Source: Streptomyces sp. Mut1 | Lineage (GTDB): Bacteria > Actinomycetota > Actinomycetes > Streptomycetales > Streptomycetaceae | Reading direction: 5' to 3' | Length of the DNA: 64,000 bases | NCBI RefSeq assembly: GCF_030719295.1 | Contig: NZ_CP120997.1 | Span: 3,724,501-3,788,500, forward strand | In this document: positions 56,268 to 64,000 of the stretch, piece after piece | How the letters are laid out: each line of letters opens with the position of its first letter | Position numbering within the stretch: the first letter of the stretch is position 1 | Translations under genes and position numbers: made by a program | Notes under the pieces: model-generated | Database searches by the model: none | Told to the model about the DNA's origin: nothing | The model's input: the letters and a program-made list of their open reading frames with translations, nothing else

Positions 56268-57035
56268 TTACTCCACCGGCTCCGCATAGTGCAGATCCAC
56301 TGTGCCCGAATAGCCGGGAAGAGTCACCGCCCGGTGCTCGTCGACTTTCCAGCCGAGCCCGTAAGCCTTCACGTACAGCAGGTAGTTCTGAATCGCCGGC
56401 GAGGCGTCGAGCGCCTTCCTGAGCGCACCGGGATCGCCCACGGCGGTGATCTTGTACGGGGGTGAGTAGACCCTGCCCTGGAGGATCAGGGTGTTGCCGA
56501 CGCAGCGCACGGCGCTGGTGGAGATCAGCCGCTGGTCCATGACCTTGATGCCCTGGGCACCCCCTTCCCACAGCGCGTTGACGACCGCTTGCAGGTCCTG
56601 CTGGTGGATGACCAGGTCGTTGGGCTGCGGGTCGGGGTAACCGGGGCTCGCGGTGGCGTTCGGCGGGGCGTCGTTGAGCGTGACGGCCAGGGCCCGGCCG
56701 GAGAGCTCGGTGGTGCCGGCGGCCCGCTCCAGCTCCTTGAGCCGGGCGGCCTCCGCCTTGGTGCTGCCGTTGTCGCGCTGGGCGAGGCTGTCGATGTCCC
56801 CGCGCACCGAGGAGGTGGACTCCTCCAGGTCCGCGTTCTTCTCGCTGCGCTGCTGGATGAGGTCGGAGAGCTTCAGCAGGGAGGCGTCGGTGCGGATATT
56901 GGTGCCCTTGGCCGTATTGGCACTGGTCACGAAGATAAGGCCGGCAAGAGCGAAAACGGCAGCCGTGAGCACTCTGACCGGGTGCCGGAACGTGCGCCGG
57001 ACCGGCCCTGGGGGAGAGTCGGCAGAATTGCTCAA
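56268..57035 (-). CDS. DUF881 family membrane protein
   Basis: A 255-aa bitopic protein with a membrane helix (VLTAAVFALAGLIFVTSA), a coiled-coil region (about residues 55-105, LIQQRSEKNADLEESTSSVR) and the DUF881 domain (GRALAVTLNDAPPN, VNALWEGGAQGIKVMDQRLI). Members occur with division genes. The apparent start is TTG 57035 (AAGGAG eleven and AAGGG four bases upstream), which is unusual. An internal GTG would cut into the basic N-terminus. It is divergent from crgA. Confidence 0.85.
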   Translation of the reverse strand: MSNSADSPPGPVRRTFRHPVRVLTAAVFALAGLIFVTSANTAKGTNIRTDASLLKLSDLIQQRSEKNADLEESTSSVRGDIDSLAQRDNGSTKAEAARLKELERAAGTTELSGRALAVTLNDAPPNATASPGYPDPQPNDLVIHQQDLQAVVNALWEGGAQGIKVMDQRLISTSAVRCVGNTLILQGRVYSPPYKITAVGDPGALRKALDASPAIQNYLLYVKAYGLGWKVDEHRAVTLPGYSGTVDLHYAEPVE

Positions 57036-57176
57036 CGTACCCTTATCTCCTTCGGTGCCACGGAAGCACTACGCTAACGGACGCCCGGGGGAGGCAGCAT
57101 TCCCCCTCGCGCCCCGCCCCGGCGCCAGCCACAGTTCCCTGCGCGGTCACGCAGCGCATCGACAGGAGAGTCCCTC

Positions 57177-57431
57177 GTGCCGAAGTCACGTATCCGCAAG
57201 AAGGCCGACTTCACGCCGCCCCCGGCGAAGCAGACGACCAACATAAAGCTGACCAACCGCAGCTGGGTGGCGCCCGTGATGCTGGCGCTCTTCCTCATCG
57301 GTCTGGCCTGGATCGTTGTTTTCTATGTGACCGACGGCGACCTGCCGATCAAGTCACTGGGGAACTGGAACATCGTCGTCGGCTTCGGCTTCATCGCCGG
57401 CGGCTTCGGCGTCTCCACCCAGTGGAAGTAG
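57177..57431 (+). CDS. crgA: CrgA cell-division protein
   Basis: CrgA is a small two-helix membrane protein that holds back FtsZ-ring formation in aerial hyphae and interacts with division proteins. The 84-aa sequence has [16 protein letters not shown], then helix [20 protein letters not shown], and a second helix [20 protein letters not shown]. This matches Streptomyces CrgA over its length. GTG 57177 follows AGGAGAG. Confidence 0.97.
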   Translation: MPKSRIRKKADFTPPPAKQTTNIKLTNRSWVAPVMLALFLIGLAWIVVFYVTDGDLPIKSLGNWNIVVGFGFIAGGFGVSTQWK

Positions 57432-57489
57432 CCCGCGCGACCGCGTAGCGACGCACGTCGCCCCCGGCTCCCACAACCCCTGCCCTGAG

Positions 57490-57698
57490 TTACCCACAGC
57501 GTTATCCACAGGCAGGGGAAAAGGTCAGACGATCTGTGGATAACTCCCAGGCCATTGACGCCGGTGTGACTGCGCCGCCCCTGCCGTGGGGCGCAACGCC
57601 CCTTGTCCCTGCTGGAAAAACCCAGCTCAGCGACAAGGGGCACAGTTGTACCCGCACTATGCACAAGATCTGGATCATCTGTGGAACCCTGTGGACAA
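57490..57698. promoter_or_regulatory. Cluster of DnaA boxes between crgA and the rhomboid gene
   Basis: The 319-bp intergenic region 57432-57750 holds no supported gene but several DnaA boxes. They are TTACCCACA (57490-57498, one mismatch), TTATCCACA (57502-57510), TGTGGATAA (57535-57543, minus) and TGTGGACAA (57690-57698, minus, exact Streptomyces box). Weaker forms are at 57680 and near 57712. The region is also locally AT-richer. Confidence 0.75.
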
Positions 57699-57750
57699 CT
57701 TCGGTCACAAACGGTCCACACCTGGTCTGCGGGCGGTGCGGAGACGCCCT

Positions 57751-58659
57751 CTACGTCAGAGCTGCTGTTCTGAGCGCCACGATCAGGATCACCACCACAA
57801 GGGTCGCGGCACAGGTCCCGAACTGCACGAGATTGCGCCGCTCACGCGGGGCGTGCACCATGCCGATCCCGATCAGCACCCCCGCGACCAGCCCGCCGAC
57901 ATGCGCCTGCCAGGCGATCCCGCCCCACGGGTTGAAGGTGATGACCAGGTTGAGCGCCAGGATCATGAAGACCGGACGCATGTCGTAGTTCAGCCGGCGC
58001 ATCAGGACGACCGTCGCGCCCAGCAGGCCGAAGATGGCGCCCGAGGCCCCCAGCGAGAGCTGGTTCGGCGCCGCGAGCCAGTACGTCAGGGCGCCGCCCG
58101 CCAGCCCCGAGAGCAGATAGAGCGCGAGATAGCGGACACGGCCGAGCACCGCTTCGAGCGGGCCGCCCAGCCACCACAGACCCAGCATGTTGAAAGCGAT
58201 GTGCCACACCTCCTGGTGCAGGAACATCGACGTCACCAGCCGGTACCACTGGCCCTCGGCGACGCCCTCCGGCGGCCCGCCGAAGTAGACGTTGGCCCGG
58301 CCGAGCAGCACCAGCTCATCGAGCAGCGAGCCGTCCGCCAGCACCGCCACGAACACCGCGAGGTTGAGGCCCAGCAGGATCTTGGTCACCAGCCGGGGGT
58401 CGGCCGCGACCGGGCCGCCGGCGAGCGTGCGCGGCCGGGCGGCGGACGCCCCGTGCCCCGTACCGGAGCCCTGGCGGACGCAGTCCGGGCACTGGAAGCC
58501 GACCGAGGCGCTGACCATGCAGTCCGGGCAGATGGGGCGGTTGCAGCGGGTGCACCGGATCGCCGTCTCCCGGTCCGGGTGGCGGTAGCAGCAGGCCGGG
58601 CCCCCGTCGGGCGGGGGTGGTCCGGGCACGCCCGGCGGCTGCTGGTCCATCGGTCCCAT
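57751..58659 (-). CDS. Rhomboid intramembrane serine protease with N-terminal zinc-binding domain
   Basis: A 302-aa rhomboid. An N-terminal Cys/His-rich segment (CCYRHPDRETAIRCTRCNRP, CPDC twice) resembles a B-box-type zinc site. Six or seven membrane helices follow. The catalytic Ser is in LGASGAIFGLLGA and the His in WQAHVGGLVAG. FHxxxHxxxN is represented by FLHQEVWHIAFNM. It would cleave transmembrane substrates within the membrane. ATG 58659 was chosen with GGGAAG upstream; ATG 58650 is possible. Confidence 0.92.
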   Translation of the reverse strand: MGPMDQQPPGVPGPPPPDGGPACCYRHPDRETAIRCTRCNRPICPDCMVSASVGFQCPDCVRQGSGTGHGASAARPRTLAGGPVAADPRLVTKILLGLNLAVFVAVLADGSLLDELVLLGRANVYFGGPPEGVAEGQWYRLVTSMFLHQEVWHIAFNMLGLWWLGGPLEAVLGRVRYLALYLLSGLAGGALTYWLAAPNQLSLGASGAIFGLLGATVVLMRRLNYDMRPVFMILALNLVITFNPWGGIAWQAHVGGLVAGVLIGIGMVHAPRERRNLVQFGTCAATLVVVILIVALRTAALT

Positions 58660-58817
58660 GACTTCCCGGTCCCCTCGGTCCTCGTCGTCGTCCTCGTCGT
58701 CCCGGTGACGCGCACGACACCGCCCCGCGCATCCGTTCTGCCATGAGATACGGACGGGCGGGGCGGTTGGTTCCCGAACGTGAAATCGGAGAGTGATCGA
58801 ATCGTGACGAAAAGCGA

Positions 58818-59345
58818 TCAGCGCTTCTCGACGGTGACCGATTCGATGACCACGTCCTGCACCGGACGGTCGGTGCGCGGGTTGGTCGGGGCGGCCGCGA
58901 TGGCGTCGACGACCTGCCGGCTCGCCGGACCGTCCACCTCGCCGAAGATGGTGTGCTTGCCGGTCAGCCACGACGTCGTCGAGACCGTGACGAAGAACTG
59001 CGAGCCGTTGGTACCGGGACCGGCGTTGGCCATGGCCAGCAGATAGGGCTTGGTGAACGCGAGGTCGGGGTGGAACTCGTCGGCGAACTCGTAGCCCGGC
59101 CCGCCGGTCCCGTTGCCCAGCGGGTCGCCGCCCTGAACCATGAAGCCGCTGATCACACGGTGGAAGACGGTGCCGTCGTACAGCCGGTCCGTGGACTTGG
59201 CCCCGGTCGCGGGGTGGGTCCACTCACGCTCCCCGGTGGCGAGCTCGACGAAGTTCCTGACCGTCTTGGGCGCGTGGTTCGGCAGGAGCCGGATCACGAT
59301 GTCGCCTTGGTTGGTCTTCAAGGTGGCGTAAAGCTCCTCGGCCAC
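58818..59345 (-). CDS. Cyclophilin-type peptidyl-prolyl cis-trans isomerase
   Basis: A 175-aa cytoplasmic cyclophilin that speeds proline isomerisation. It has YATLKTNQGDIVIRLLPNHA, FHRVISGFMVQGGDPLGNGT (catalytic Arg), MANAGPGTNGSQFFVT and HTIFGEVDGPASRQVV. No signal peptide is present. GTG 59345 follows GGAAGG seven bases upstream. A cyclophilin gene in this position is shared with mycobacteria (ppiA). Confidence 0.95.
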   Translation of the reverse strand: MAEELYATLKTNQGDIVIRLLPNHAPKTVRNFVELATGEREWTHPATGAKSTDRLYDGTVFHRVISGFMVQGGDPLGNGTGGPGYEFADEFHPDLAFTKPYLLAMANAGPGTNGSQFFVTVSTTSWLTGKHTIFGEVDGPASRQVVDAIAAAPTNPRTDRPVQDVVIESVTVEKR

Positions 59346-59737
59346 GATCTGCCTTCCGTAAGTCTGTGCGTCCGCTGTGCGCGTCGGTCCGGAGAGCGTC
59401 GGCCCCCCGGCGAATGCCACCCCCCTGCGGCCGGGCGGCTCCGACGTACCGATCCTTGCACGGGCCACCGGCACCGTGTCCGATCCGGACGCCGGGGACT
59501 TCCCGCGCCGCCCCGGCGCGAAACGTGCCGCCAAGTGCGTGACGATCCGGCGCGGGCCGGACCGAACCGTGGCATTGTCATCGGAAGGCTCCCCTTGCAC
59601 CGCATTGCCCGAGAGCATCCTCGATCGACCGAATGACCCGGATGCCCGCCCCACGTGCCGCACCGGCCCCATGCAGGCATGATCTCGAACTGGGTGGAAA
59701 GGCGGAGTACCTACCCGCCACCAAGGAGGAGGATCCC
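59346..59737. other. Divergent intergenic region between cyclophilin and DUF5324 genes
   Basis: A 392-bp region that must contain two promoters. I see no supported gene or RNA. A GC-rich inverted repeat GTCCGATCCGGAC (59477-59489) may be chance. A strong AAGGAGGAGG lies just before the DUF5324 start. Confidence 0.35.
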
Positions 59738-60475
59738 GTGACCCGCATCGACAGCGTGCGCGCCGCAACCGACTCGGCGAAGGACAGCGTGCAGCACGCC
59801 GCGGTAGTGGTGGCGCCCTACGCCGACTCGGCCAAGGAGCAGGCCGTTCACTATGCGCACGAGGCCCGCACGCTGCTCGCGCCGAAGGTGTCGAAGGCAG
59901 CCAAGCAGGCCCGTGTCCAGTACGGCGCGCACGTCGCCCCCCGCATCGAGCTCGCCCGCGCACACGTCCCCCCGAAGGTCGACGAAGTCGCCCAGCGCAC
60001 CGCGCTGCGCACCCGCCAGGCCGCCAAGAGCGCCGCGGACTACACCGCCCCGCGCATCGAGAGCGCCAGGGCAGCCGCCCAGCCGGTCGCCGAGGAGGCC
60101 ACGGCCCGCAGCGCCGCCGCCCTGGCCGCCCTGCGCAGCCAGGTCACGGCGAAGCAGATCCAGAAGCTGGCCCGAAAGCACGAGCGGCGGGCCAAGTGCG
60201 GCAAGGCGTTCAAGGGGGTGGCCGTGACGGGCCTCCTCGCCGGCGCCGCGTACGCCGTGTGGCGCTGGTGGGACAAGCAGGCCAACCCCGAGTGGCTGGT
60301 GGAGCCGCCGGCCCCCACCGAGGTCGACGACCGCGCCCCGCTGTCCTCCGTCGACGGCAGCCCGAACGCCTCGACGCTCCTGGACCCCGAGGTGGAGGCC
60401 AAGCAGGCCGACGCCGAGGCGGGCGAGGACGGCCCGGACACCACGGGCGGCACGGACCCGGACGGCCGCCCCTGA
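59738..60475 (+). CDS. DUF5324 family membrane-associated protein
   Basis: A 245-aa protein of an actinomycete-specific family. The first ~165 residues are amphipathic, Ala/Lys/Arg-rich helices with apolipoprotein-like repetition (VRAATDSAKDSVQHAAVVVA, APRIELARAHVPPKVDEVAQ, APRIESARAAAQPVAEEATA). One membrane helix follows (FKGVAVTGLLAGAAYAVWRW), then an acidic C-terminal tail. GTG 59738 has the strong AAGGAGGAGG, which fixes the start. The function is unknown; the helical repeat suggests membrane or DNA-envelope association. Confidence 0.85.
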   Translation: MTRIDSVRAATDSAKDSVQHAAVVVAPYADSAKEQAVHYAHEARTLLAPKVSKAAKQARVQYGAHVAPRIELARAHVPPKVDEVAQRTALRTRQAAKSAADYTAPRIESARAAAQPVAEEATARSAAALAALRSQVTAKQIQKLARKHERRAKCGKAFKGVAVTGLLAGAAYAVWRWWDKQANPEWLVEPPAPTEVDDRAPLSSVDGSPNASTLLDPEVEAKQADAEAGEDGPDTTGGTDPDGRP

Positions 60476-60503
60476 CCCCCGCCGACGGCACGACCCACGC
60501 AAA

Positions 60504-60543
60504 GAGGCCCCCCGACCCGCGTATGCGCAGGTCGGGGGGCCTC
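60504..60543. terminator. Hairpin between DUF5324 and tRNA-Ala
   Basis: GAGGCCCCCCGACC and its complement GGTCGGGGGGCCTC form a 14-bp perfect stem with a 12-base loop. It lies after DUF5324 and nine bases beyond the tRNA-Ala 3' end, so it may stop transcription from both sides. Confidence 0.8.
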
Positions 60544-60551
60544 CTTCGATG

Positions 60552-60624
60552 TGGAGCCTAGGAGATTCGAACTCCTGACATCTGCCTTGCAAAGGCAGCG
60601 CTCTACCAACTGAGCTAAGGCCCC
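60552..60624 (-). tRNA. tRNA-Ala (anticodon TGC)
   Basis: A 73-nt tRNA read on the minus strand. The acceptor stem is GGGGCCT/AGGCTCC with a wobble pair, the D-loop contains AGTTGGTA, the anticodon arm is CTGCC-TTTGCAA-GGCAG, the T-loop is GTTCGAATC and the discriminator is A. CCA is not encoded. Confidence 0.97.
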
Positions 60625-60793
60625 GACAGCAGGCAGACCACGACGCCTCGACGTCCTGGTCACCGCCGCAGAACAGAGTACCGGCTCACCCCCGGAATCC
60701 TGCAAAAAAACAGGGACTCCCCGTCCGCGACCACGCTCCGTAAGATGCTGGTCCAGGTTCGCAGCAGCGAAGCCGATGCGAAGGGGAGACGCA

Positions 60794-61342
60794 ATGGATG
60801 CAGCGCAGCAAGAGGCCACGGCCAGAGCCAGAGACCTTCAGCGCAGTTGGTACGGAGAGCCGTTGGGGGCGCTCTTCCGCCGGCTGATCGACGATCTCGG
60901 CCTGAACCAGGCGCGGCTCGCGGCGTCACTCGGACTGTCCGCTCCGATGCTCTCCCAGCTCATGAGCGGTCAGCGCGCGAAGATCGGCAACCCGGCTGTC
61001 GTACAGCGCGTCCAGGCACTCCAGGAGCTGGCCGGCCAGGTGGCCGACGGCAGCGTCAGCGCGGGCGAGGCGACGGCCCGCATGGAGGAGATCAAGAAGT
61101 CCCAGGGCGGCTCGGTCCTCTCGGGCACCGGACAGACGACCACGAGCGGCGGAGCACCCACCGTGCGGCGGGTGGTCCGGGAGATCCAGTCACTGCTGCG
61201 CTCCGTCTCGGCCGCCGGTGACATCATCGATGCTGCGGACTCCCTCGCCCCGACGCACCCGGAACTGGCAGAGTTCCTCCGGGTGTACGGCGCGGGGCGT
61301 ACCGCGGAAGCGGTGGCGCACTACGAGAGCCACCAGAACTAG
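60794..61342 (+). CDS. XRE-type helix-turn-helix DNA-binding protein
   Basis: A 182-aa regulator. The helix-turn-helix lies at about residues 22-60 (FRRLIDDLGLNQARLAASLG, APMLSQLMSGQRAKIGNPAV). The C-terminal half contains VRRVVREIQSLLRSVSAAGD and IDAADSLAPTHPELAEFL, of unknown role. ATG 60794 follows AAGGGGAG. It is 49 bases upstream of a Ser/Thr kinase gene and probably cotranscribed, which suggests a kinase-linked regulator. Confidence 0.87.
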   Translation: MDAAQQEATARARDLQRSWYGEPLGALFRRLIDDLGLNQARLAASLGLSAPMLSQLMSGQRAKIGNPAVVQRVQALQELAGQVADGSVSAGEATARMEEIKKSQGGSVLSGTGQTTTSGGAPTVRRVVREIQSLLRSVSAAGDIIDAADSLAPTHPELAEFLRVYGAGRTAEAVAHYESHQN

Positions 61343-61391
61343 GAACCTTTTCGGTCAGGCCGAAACAGGAACGGGGAGCGAGCGCAGCGCC

Positions 61392-62798
61392 ATGGGTGAG
61401 GTCTTCGCCGGACGGTACGAACTGGTCGATCCGATCGGACGCGGTGGGGTCGGTGCCGTCTGGCGCGCCTGGGACCACCGGCGCCGCCGCTATGTGGCGG
61501 CCAAGGTCCTCCAGCAGAGCGACGCGCACACGCTGCTCCGCTTCGTCCGCGAGCAGGCGCTGCGTATCGAGCATCCGCACGTCCTCGCGCCCGCGAGCTG
61601 GGCCGCCGACGACGACAAGGTCCTGTTCACCATGGACCTCGTCAGCGGCGGCTCGCTGGCCCATGTCATCGGCGACTACGGGCCGTTGCCCCCTCGGTTC
61701 GTCTGCACCCTGCTCGACCAGCTGTTGTCCGGTCTTTCGACGGTGCACGCCGAGGGGGTCGTGCACCGGGACATCAAGCCGGCGAACATCCTGATGGAGG
61801 CCACCGGTACGGGCCGGCCCCATCTGCGGGTGTCCGACTTCGGCATCTCCATGCGCAAGGGCGAGCCCCGTCTCACCGAGACGAACTACGTCGTGGGGAC
61901 GCTGGGTTATTTCGCGCCCGAGCAGATGATGGGGGCGGAGCCGGACTTCCCCGCGGACCTCTTCGCGGTCGGCCTGGTCGCCCTCTATCTGCTCCAGGGC
62001 AAGAAGCCCGACTCCCAGGCGCTGATCGAGCACTTCGCGTCGCACGGCACCCCCAGCGCCCCCGACGGCGTCCCGGAGCCGCTGTGGCAGGTCATCGCGG
62101 GGCTGCTGCAACCCGACCCGCAGGACCGTTTCCGTACGGCCACGGGCGCGCGCAAGGCCCTGACCGCCGCCGTCGAGATGCTGCCCGAGCCCTCGCCGCA
62201 CGAGGAGCCGGTGGAGGTCTTCGACCAGATCGGCCCGCTGCCGGAGGGCTTCGGGCCCGACGGACCCCTGCCGCCCGGCGGTACGGCCGCCCAGCAGACG
62301 GCAGGTCATCCGACAACCGGCGGGCAGACCGCGTACCGGCCGGCCCCGGACCCCCAGCCCTCGGGCCGGCAGCCTTCCCAGCAGACCCCGGTCCACCCGG
62401 CCCCGGTCCACCCGGCCTCGGGACCTCAGCCCGTCGTGCCGCAGCAGCCGTACCCGTCCGCTCCCGCATCCATGTCCGAGACGGGCAGCTTTCACCTCCC
62501 GCCCCCCGAGTTCGCCGCCCCCGCGCCGCAGGCACCGCACCTCAACGCGCAGGCGGCCCCCTACCCGTACGCCGCCGCACCCGACCCGGCGCCCGCCCCT
62601 GCTGCCCCCGGGCCGCACGACCAGGCGTACACCCGCCCGTACACCGCTCCGCAGCCGGGGGCCGCAGCCCAGCAGCCCTTGGGGTCCACGCCCGCCCCAC
62701 ACACGCGTCCGGGACCGTCCCCGAAGGTGGCGGTCCCGGTCCTGCTGGTGGCGCTGATCTGTTTCGCGGTGGGCATCTGGGCGCTGACCCAGGCCTGA
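61392..62798 (+). CDS. Tail-anchored Ser/Thr protein kinase
   Basis: A 468-aa Hanks-type kinase. The glycine loop is GRGGVGAVWRAWD, the ATP Lys is residue 38 (VAAKVL), the catalytic loop is HRDIKPANILM, then DFGIS. The activation segment TETNYVVGTLGYFAPEQMMG differs from the PknB type. A ~190-residue Pro/Gln/Ala-rich linker leads to a single helix at the very C-terminus (VPVLLVALICFAVGIWAL) with only a few residues after it. So no extracellular sensor exists and the kinase is probably anchored by its tail. It follows the XRE gene. Confidence 0.92.
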   Translation: MGEVFAGRYELVDPIGRGGVGAVWRAWDHRRRRYVAAKVLQQSDAHTLLRFVREQALRIEHPHVLAPASWAADDDKVLFTMDLVSGGSLAHVIGDYGPLPPRFVCTLLDQLLSGLSTVHAEGVVHRDIKPANILMEATGTGRPHLRVSDFGISMRKGEPRLTETNYVVGTLGYFAPEQMMGAEPDFPADLFAVGLVALYLLQGKKPDSQALIEHFASHGTPSAPDGVPEPLWQVIAGLLQPDPQDRFRTATGARKALTAAVEMLPEPSPHEEPVEVFDQIGPLPEGFGPDGPLPPGGTAAQQTAGHPTTGGQTAYRPAPDPQPSGRQPSQQTPVHPAPVHPASGPQPVVPQQPYPSAPASMSETGSFHLPPPEFAAPAPQAPHLNAQAAPYPYAAAPDPAPAPAAPGPHDQAYTRPYTAPQPGAAAQQPLGSTPAPHTRPGPSPKVAVPVLLVALICFAVGIWALTQA

Positions 62799-62820
62799 GG
62801 GCGGCCGCCCCCGGGCCCGG

Positions 62821-64000
62821 CTACCAGGCCTGGGGCGGGCCTCCGTACGGGTACTGCCCGCCGCCCGTGGGCGCGGCCGGCACGGCGGCCGCGCGGCGCC
62901 GCGCGATCAGCATCCAGGCACCGATCCAGAGCACCAGCACGGCACCGGCGCCGATCCCGGCCGCCGCGACCAGCTTCATCGTGCTGCTCCGGCTCTCGCT
63001 CCGCGCGGCCTGCGCGCCGTTCTGGCCCTTCCGTGCCATGTCCTTGTCGCCCTGCGTGACGCCGAAGATCCCGGCGTCACCCGTGTACGGCGAATCAACG
63101 GCCTTCCCCGTCACGTTGATCTGAAGCGTCAGCGCGATCGGCTTGTCGCCGTACGCCTTCGCGACCTCCGGGCTCAGCGAGACGGAGAGGTAGTACCAGC
63201 CGGCGAACCGCATGGCACTCACGTTGTCGCTGGAGTCGAACCTGTTCCGGTACGCGACCGGGGGCAGCGGATCGAGGGAGACGGACGTCGGCTTTCCCGC
63301 GTACGACATGGGCGACACATTGTCGACGTGCCCGATCGCGGGATTGTCCAGGGACATCGCGAGCGCGCTGCTGACGTACTGGCCCTTGCCGGTGGTGCTG
63401 TTGCTCAGGCCGGCCGTGGCGAACACCTGCTGCCCCCAGTCCACCGGAACCCGGTAGAAGAGGGTCTGGCCGGGCTCGATCCGGTCCTTCCACTCCCCGG
63501 TCTGCAGGCTCGTCGCGTCGTAGTAACCGGCGCCCCCGTGCCTGGTGTTGTCGTCCGCGGCAGTGGGCGGCAGCGGTGAGGCGGACGGCCAGGCCGACGG
63601 TGCCTCGGTCGGCGCCGACGACGCCTGGGCGAGCTTCGGCTCGGAGGCGTAGCGCAGCTCCAGGTCCCAGTCCCCCTGGCCGGAGGTCGCCTTGGTCTCC
63701 CGCTCGACGAGGACGTAGTACGTACCGGCCTCCTGGCAGCTGGTGTTTTCCTTGTCCACCCGCCGGGAGGCATAGGCGGCGATCGGGCGCGGGTACTGCG
63801 CGGACCCGAAGAGCGCGTCACCCGAGCTGCACTGGTCGTCCGAGCTGTCCCGGACGCTCACCGTGATGCCGTCCCCGTAGGCCACCTTGCCCGCGTCCCT
63901 GGGCACGACGACGGCCGAGACGTAGGCGTTCGTCTTCGCGTCCAGGTTCAGCCGGTAGTACAGCTTCTGGCCGGCCTTGATCGAGCTCTTGTAGACCGAG
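62821..64000 (-). CDS. Exported membrane-anchored protein of unknown function (partial, N-terminus off the right edge)
   Basis: The open frame runs from the right edge to the stop codon at 62821, about 393 codons. The visible part is an extracytoplasmic region with two beta-rich repeats (YKSSIKAGQKLYYRLNLDAK and WKDRIEPGQTLFYRVPVDWG introduce each), each followed by YVSA or YVSSALAM-type segments. One membrane helix lies near the C-terminus (AAAGIGAGAVLVLWIGAWML), with a short Arg/Pro/Gly/Tyr-rich tail inside the cell. Two Cys pairs may form disulfides. The family is not recognised. It converges with the kinase gene, with 22 bases between stop codons. Confidence 0.75.
   Translation of the reverse strand, partial: SVYKSSIKAGQKLYYRLNLDAKTNAYVSAVVVPRDAGKVAYGDGITVSVRDSSDDQCSSGDALFGSAQYPRPIAAYASRRVDKENTSCQEAGTYYVLVERETKATSGQGDWDLELRYASEPKLAQASSAPTEAPSAWPSASPLPPTAADDNTRHGGAGYYDATSLQTGEWKDRIEPGQTLFYRVPVDWGQQVFATAGLSNSTTGKGQYVSSALAMSLDNPAIGHVDNVSPMSYAGKPTSVSLDPLPPVAYRNRFDSSDNVSAMRFAGWYYLSVSLSPEVAKAYGDKPIALTLQINVTGKAVDSPYTGDAGIFGVTQGDKDMARKGQNGAQAARSESRSSTMKLVAAAGIGAGAVLVLWIGAWMLIARRRAAAVPAAPTGGGQYPYGGPPQAW

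Noticed and set aside
57432..57750. Possible chromosomal origin of replication
   Set aside because: Only a few DnaA boxes are present and neither dnaA nor dnaN is in the window. A Streptomyces oriC has many more boxes between those genes.

Overview
The window is high-GC actinobacterial DNA, almost certainly a Streptomyces chromosome core segment lying near, but not including, the origin of replication. Signs of this are very high GC with GC-rich third codon positions, frequent GTG starts and GTGA/ATGA gene overlaps, the crgA gene, Streptomyces-type regulators (XRE/DUF5753, ATP-binding anti-sigma-like), two perfect 14-bp parS sites and many DnaA boxes. The fhaA-fhaB-pstP-rodA-pbpA-pknB block followed by a TrpG/PabA-like gene, DUF881, crgA and a cyclophilin gene is the arrangement found beside oriC in actinobacteria generally.

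Layout. 1-2 kb: partial XRE regulator, divergent ATP-binding protein, small hypothetical. 2.2-5.8 kb: first branched-chain 2-oxoacid dehydrogenase operon (E1alpha-E1beta-E2). 6.1-8.4 kb: DosR/DevR-like response regulator, a pyridoxamine-oxidase-fold flavoprotein with a Dos-box-like site upstream, and an APH-fold kinase. 8.4-12.1 kb: two divergent Ser/Thr protein kinases. 12.2-17.1 kb: small membrane protein, then PadR regulator with an ABC exporter (ATPase plus 953-aa FtsX-type permease). 17.2-23.7 kb: bacterial proteasome activator, quinone oxidoreductase, K+ channel with a TrkA-N domain, MoeA carrying a 490-residue repetitive N-terminal extension, and MobA. 23.8-28.1 kb: second branched-chain dehydrogenase operon with a divergent Lrp regulator. 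28.1-37.5 kb: phenylacetate catabolism (TetR, paaN, paaABCDE) split by an operon of TrmH-type methyltransferase, HTTM membrane protein and DUF5819 protein. 37.6-43.7 kb: acyl-CoA dehydrogenase behind a KstR-like box, rhodanese, J-domain protein, DUF2252 protein, membrane protein and divergent MarR regulator. 43.9 kb: tRNA-Leu(CAG). 44.4-52.5 kb: FHA/phosphatase/RodA/PBP/PknB cell-wall signalling operon. 52.6-57.4 kb: three class E sortases, glutamine amidotransferase, DUF881, crgA. 57.4-64 kb: DnaA-box cluster, rhomboid protease, cyclophilin, DUF5324 protein, tRNA-Ala(TGC), XRE regulator, a tail-anchored Ser/Thr kinase, and a partial membrane protein.

How it works together. The two dehydrogenase complexes make branched acyl-CoA primers for fatty acids (and polyketides where present). 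The Paa enzymes epoxidise phenylacetyl-CoA. The two paa transcription units share an operator motif next to a tetR gene, so they probably form one regulon. The kinase/phosphatase/FHA block senses peptidoglycan fragments through PASTA domains and tunes SEDS-PBP wall synthesis. The downstream sortase block attaches surface proteins to the same wall. No insertion sequence, integrase, CRISPR array or secondary-metabolite cluster was seen. The most noteworthy signals are regulatory or chromosomal: a parS site embedded in a stop/start overlap, a DnaA-box cluster outside oriC, the shared paa operator, the Dos-box beside a DosR-like gene, a KstR-like box, an apparently leaderless PadR promoter whose operator contains the start codon, and the MoeA extension.
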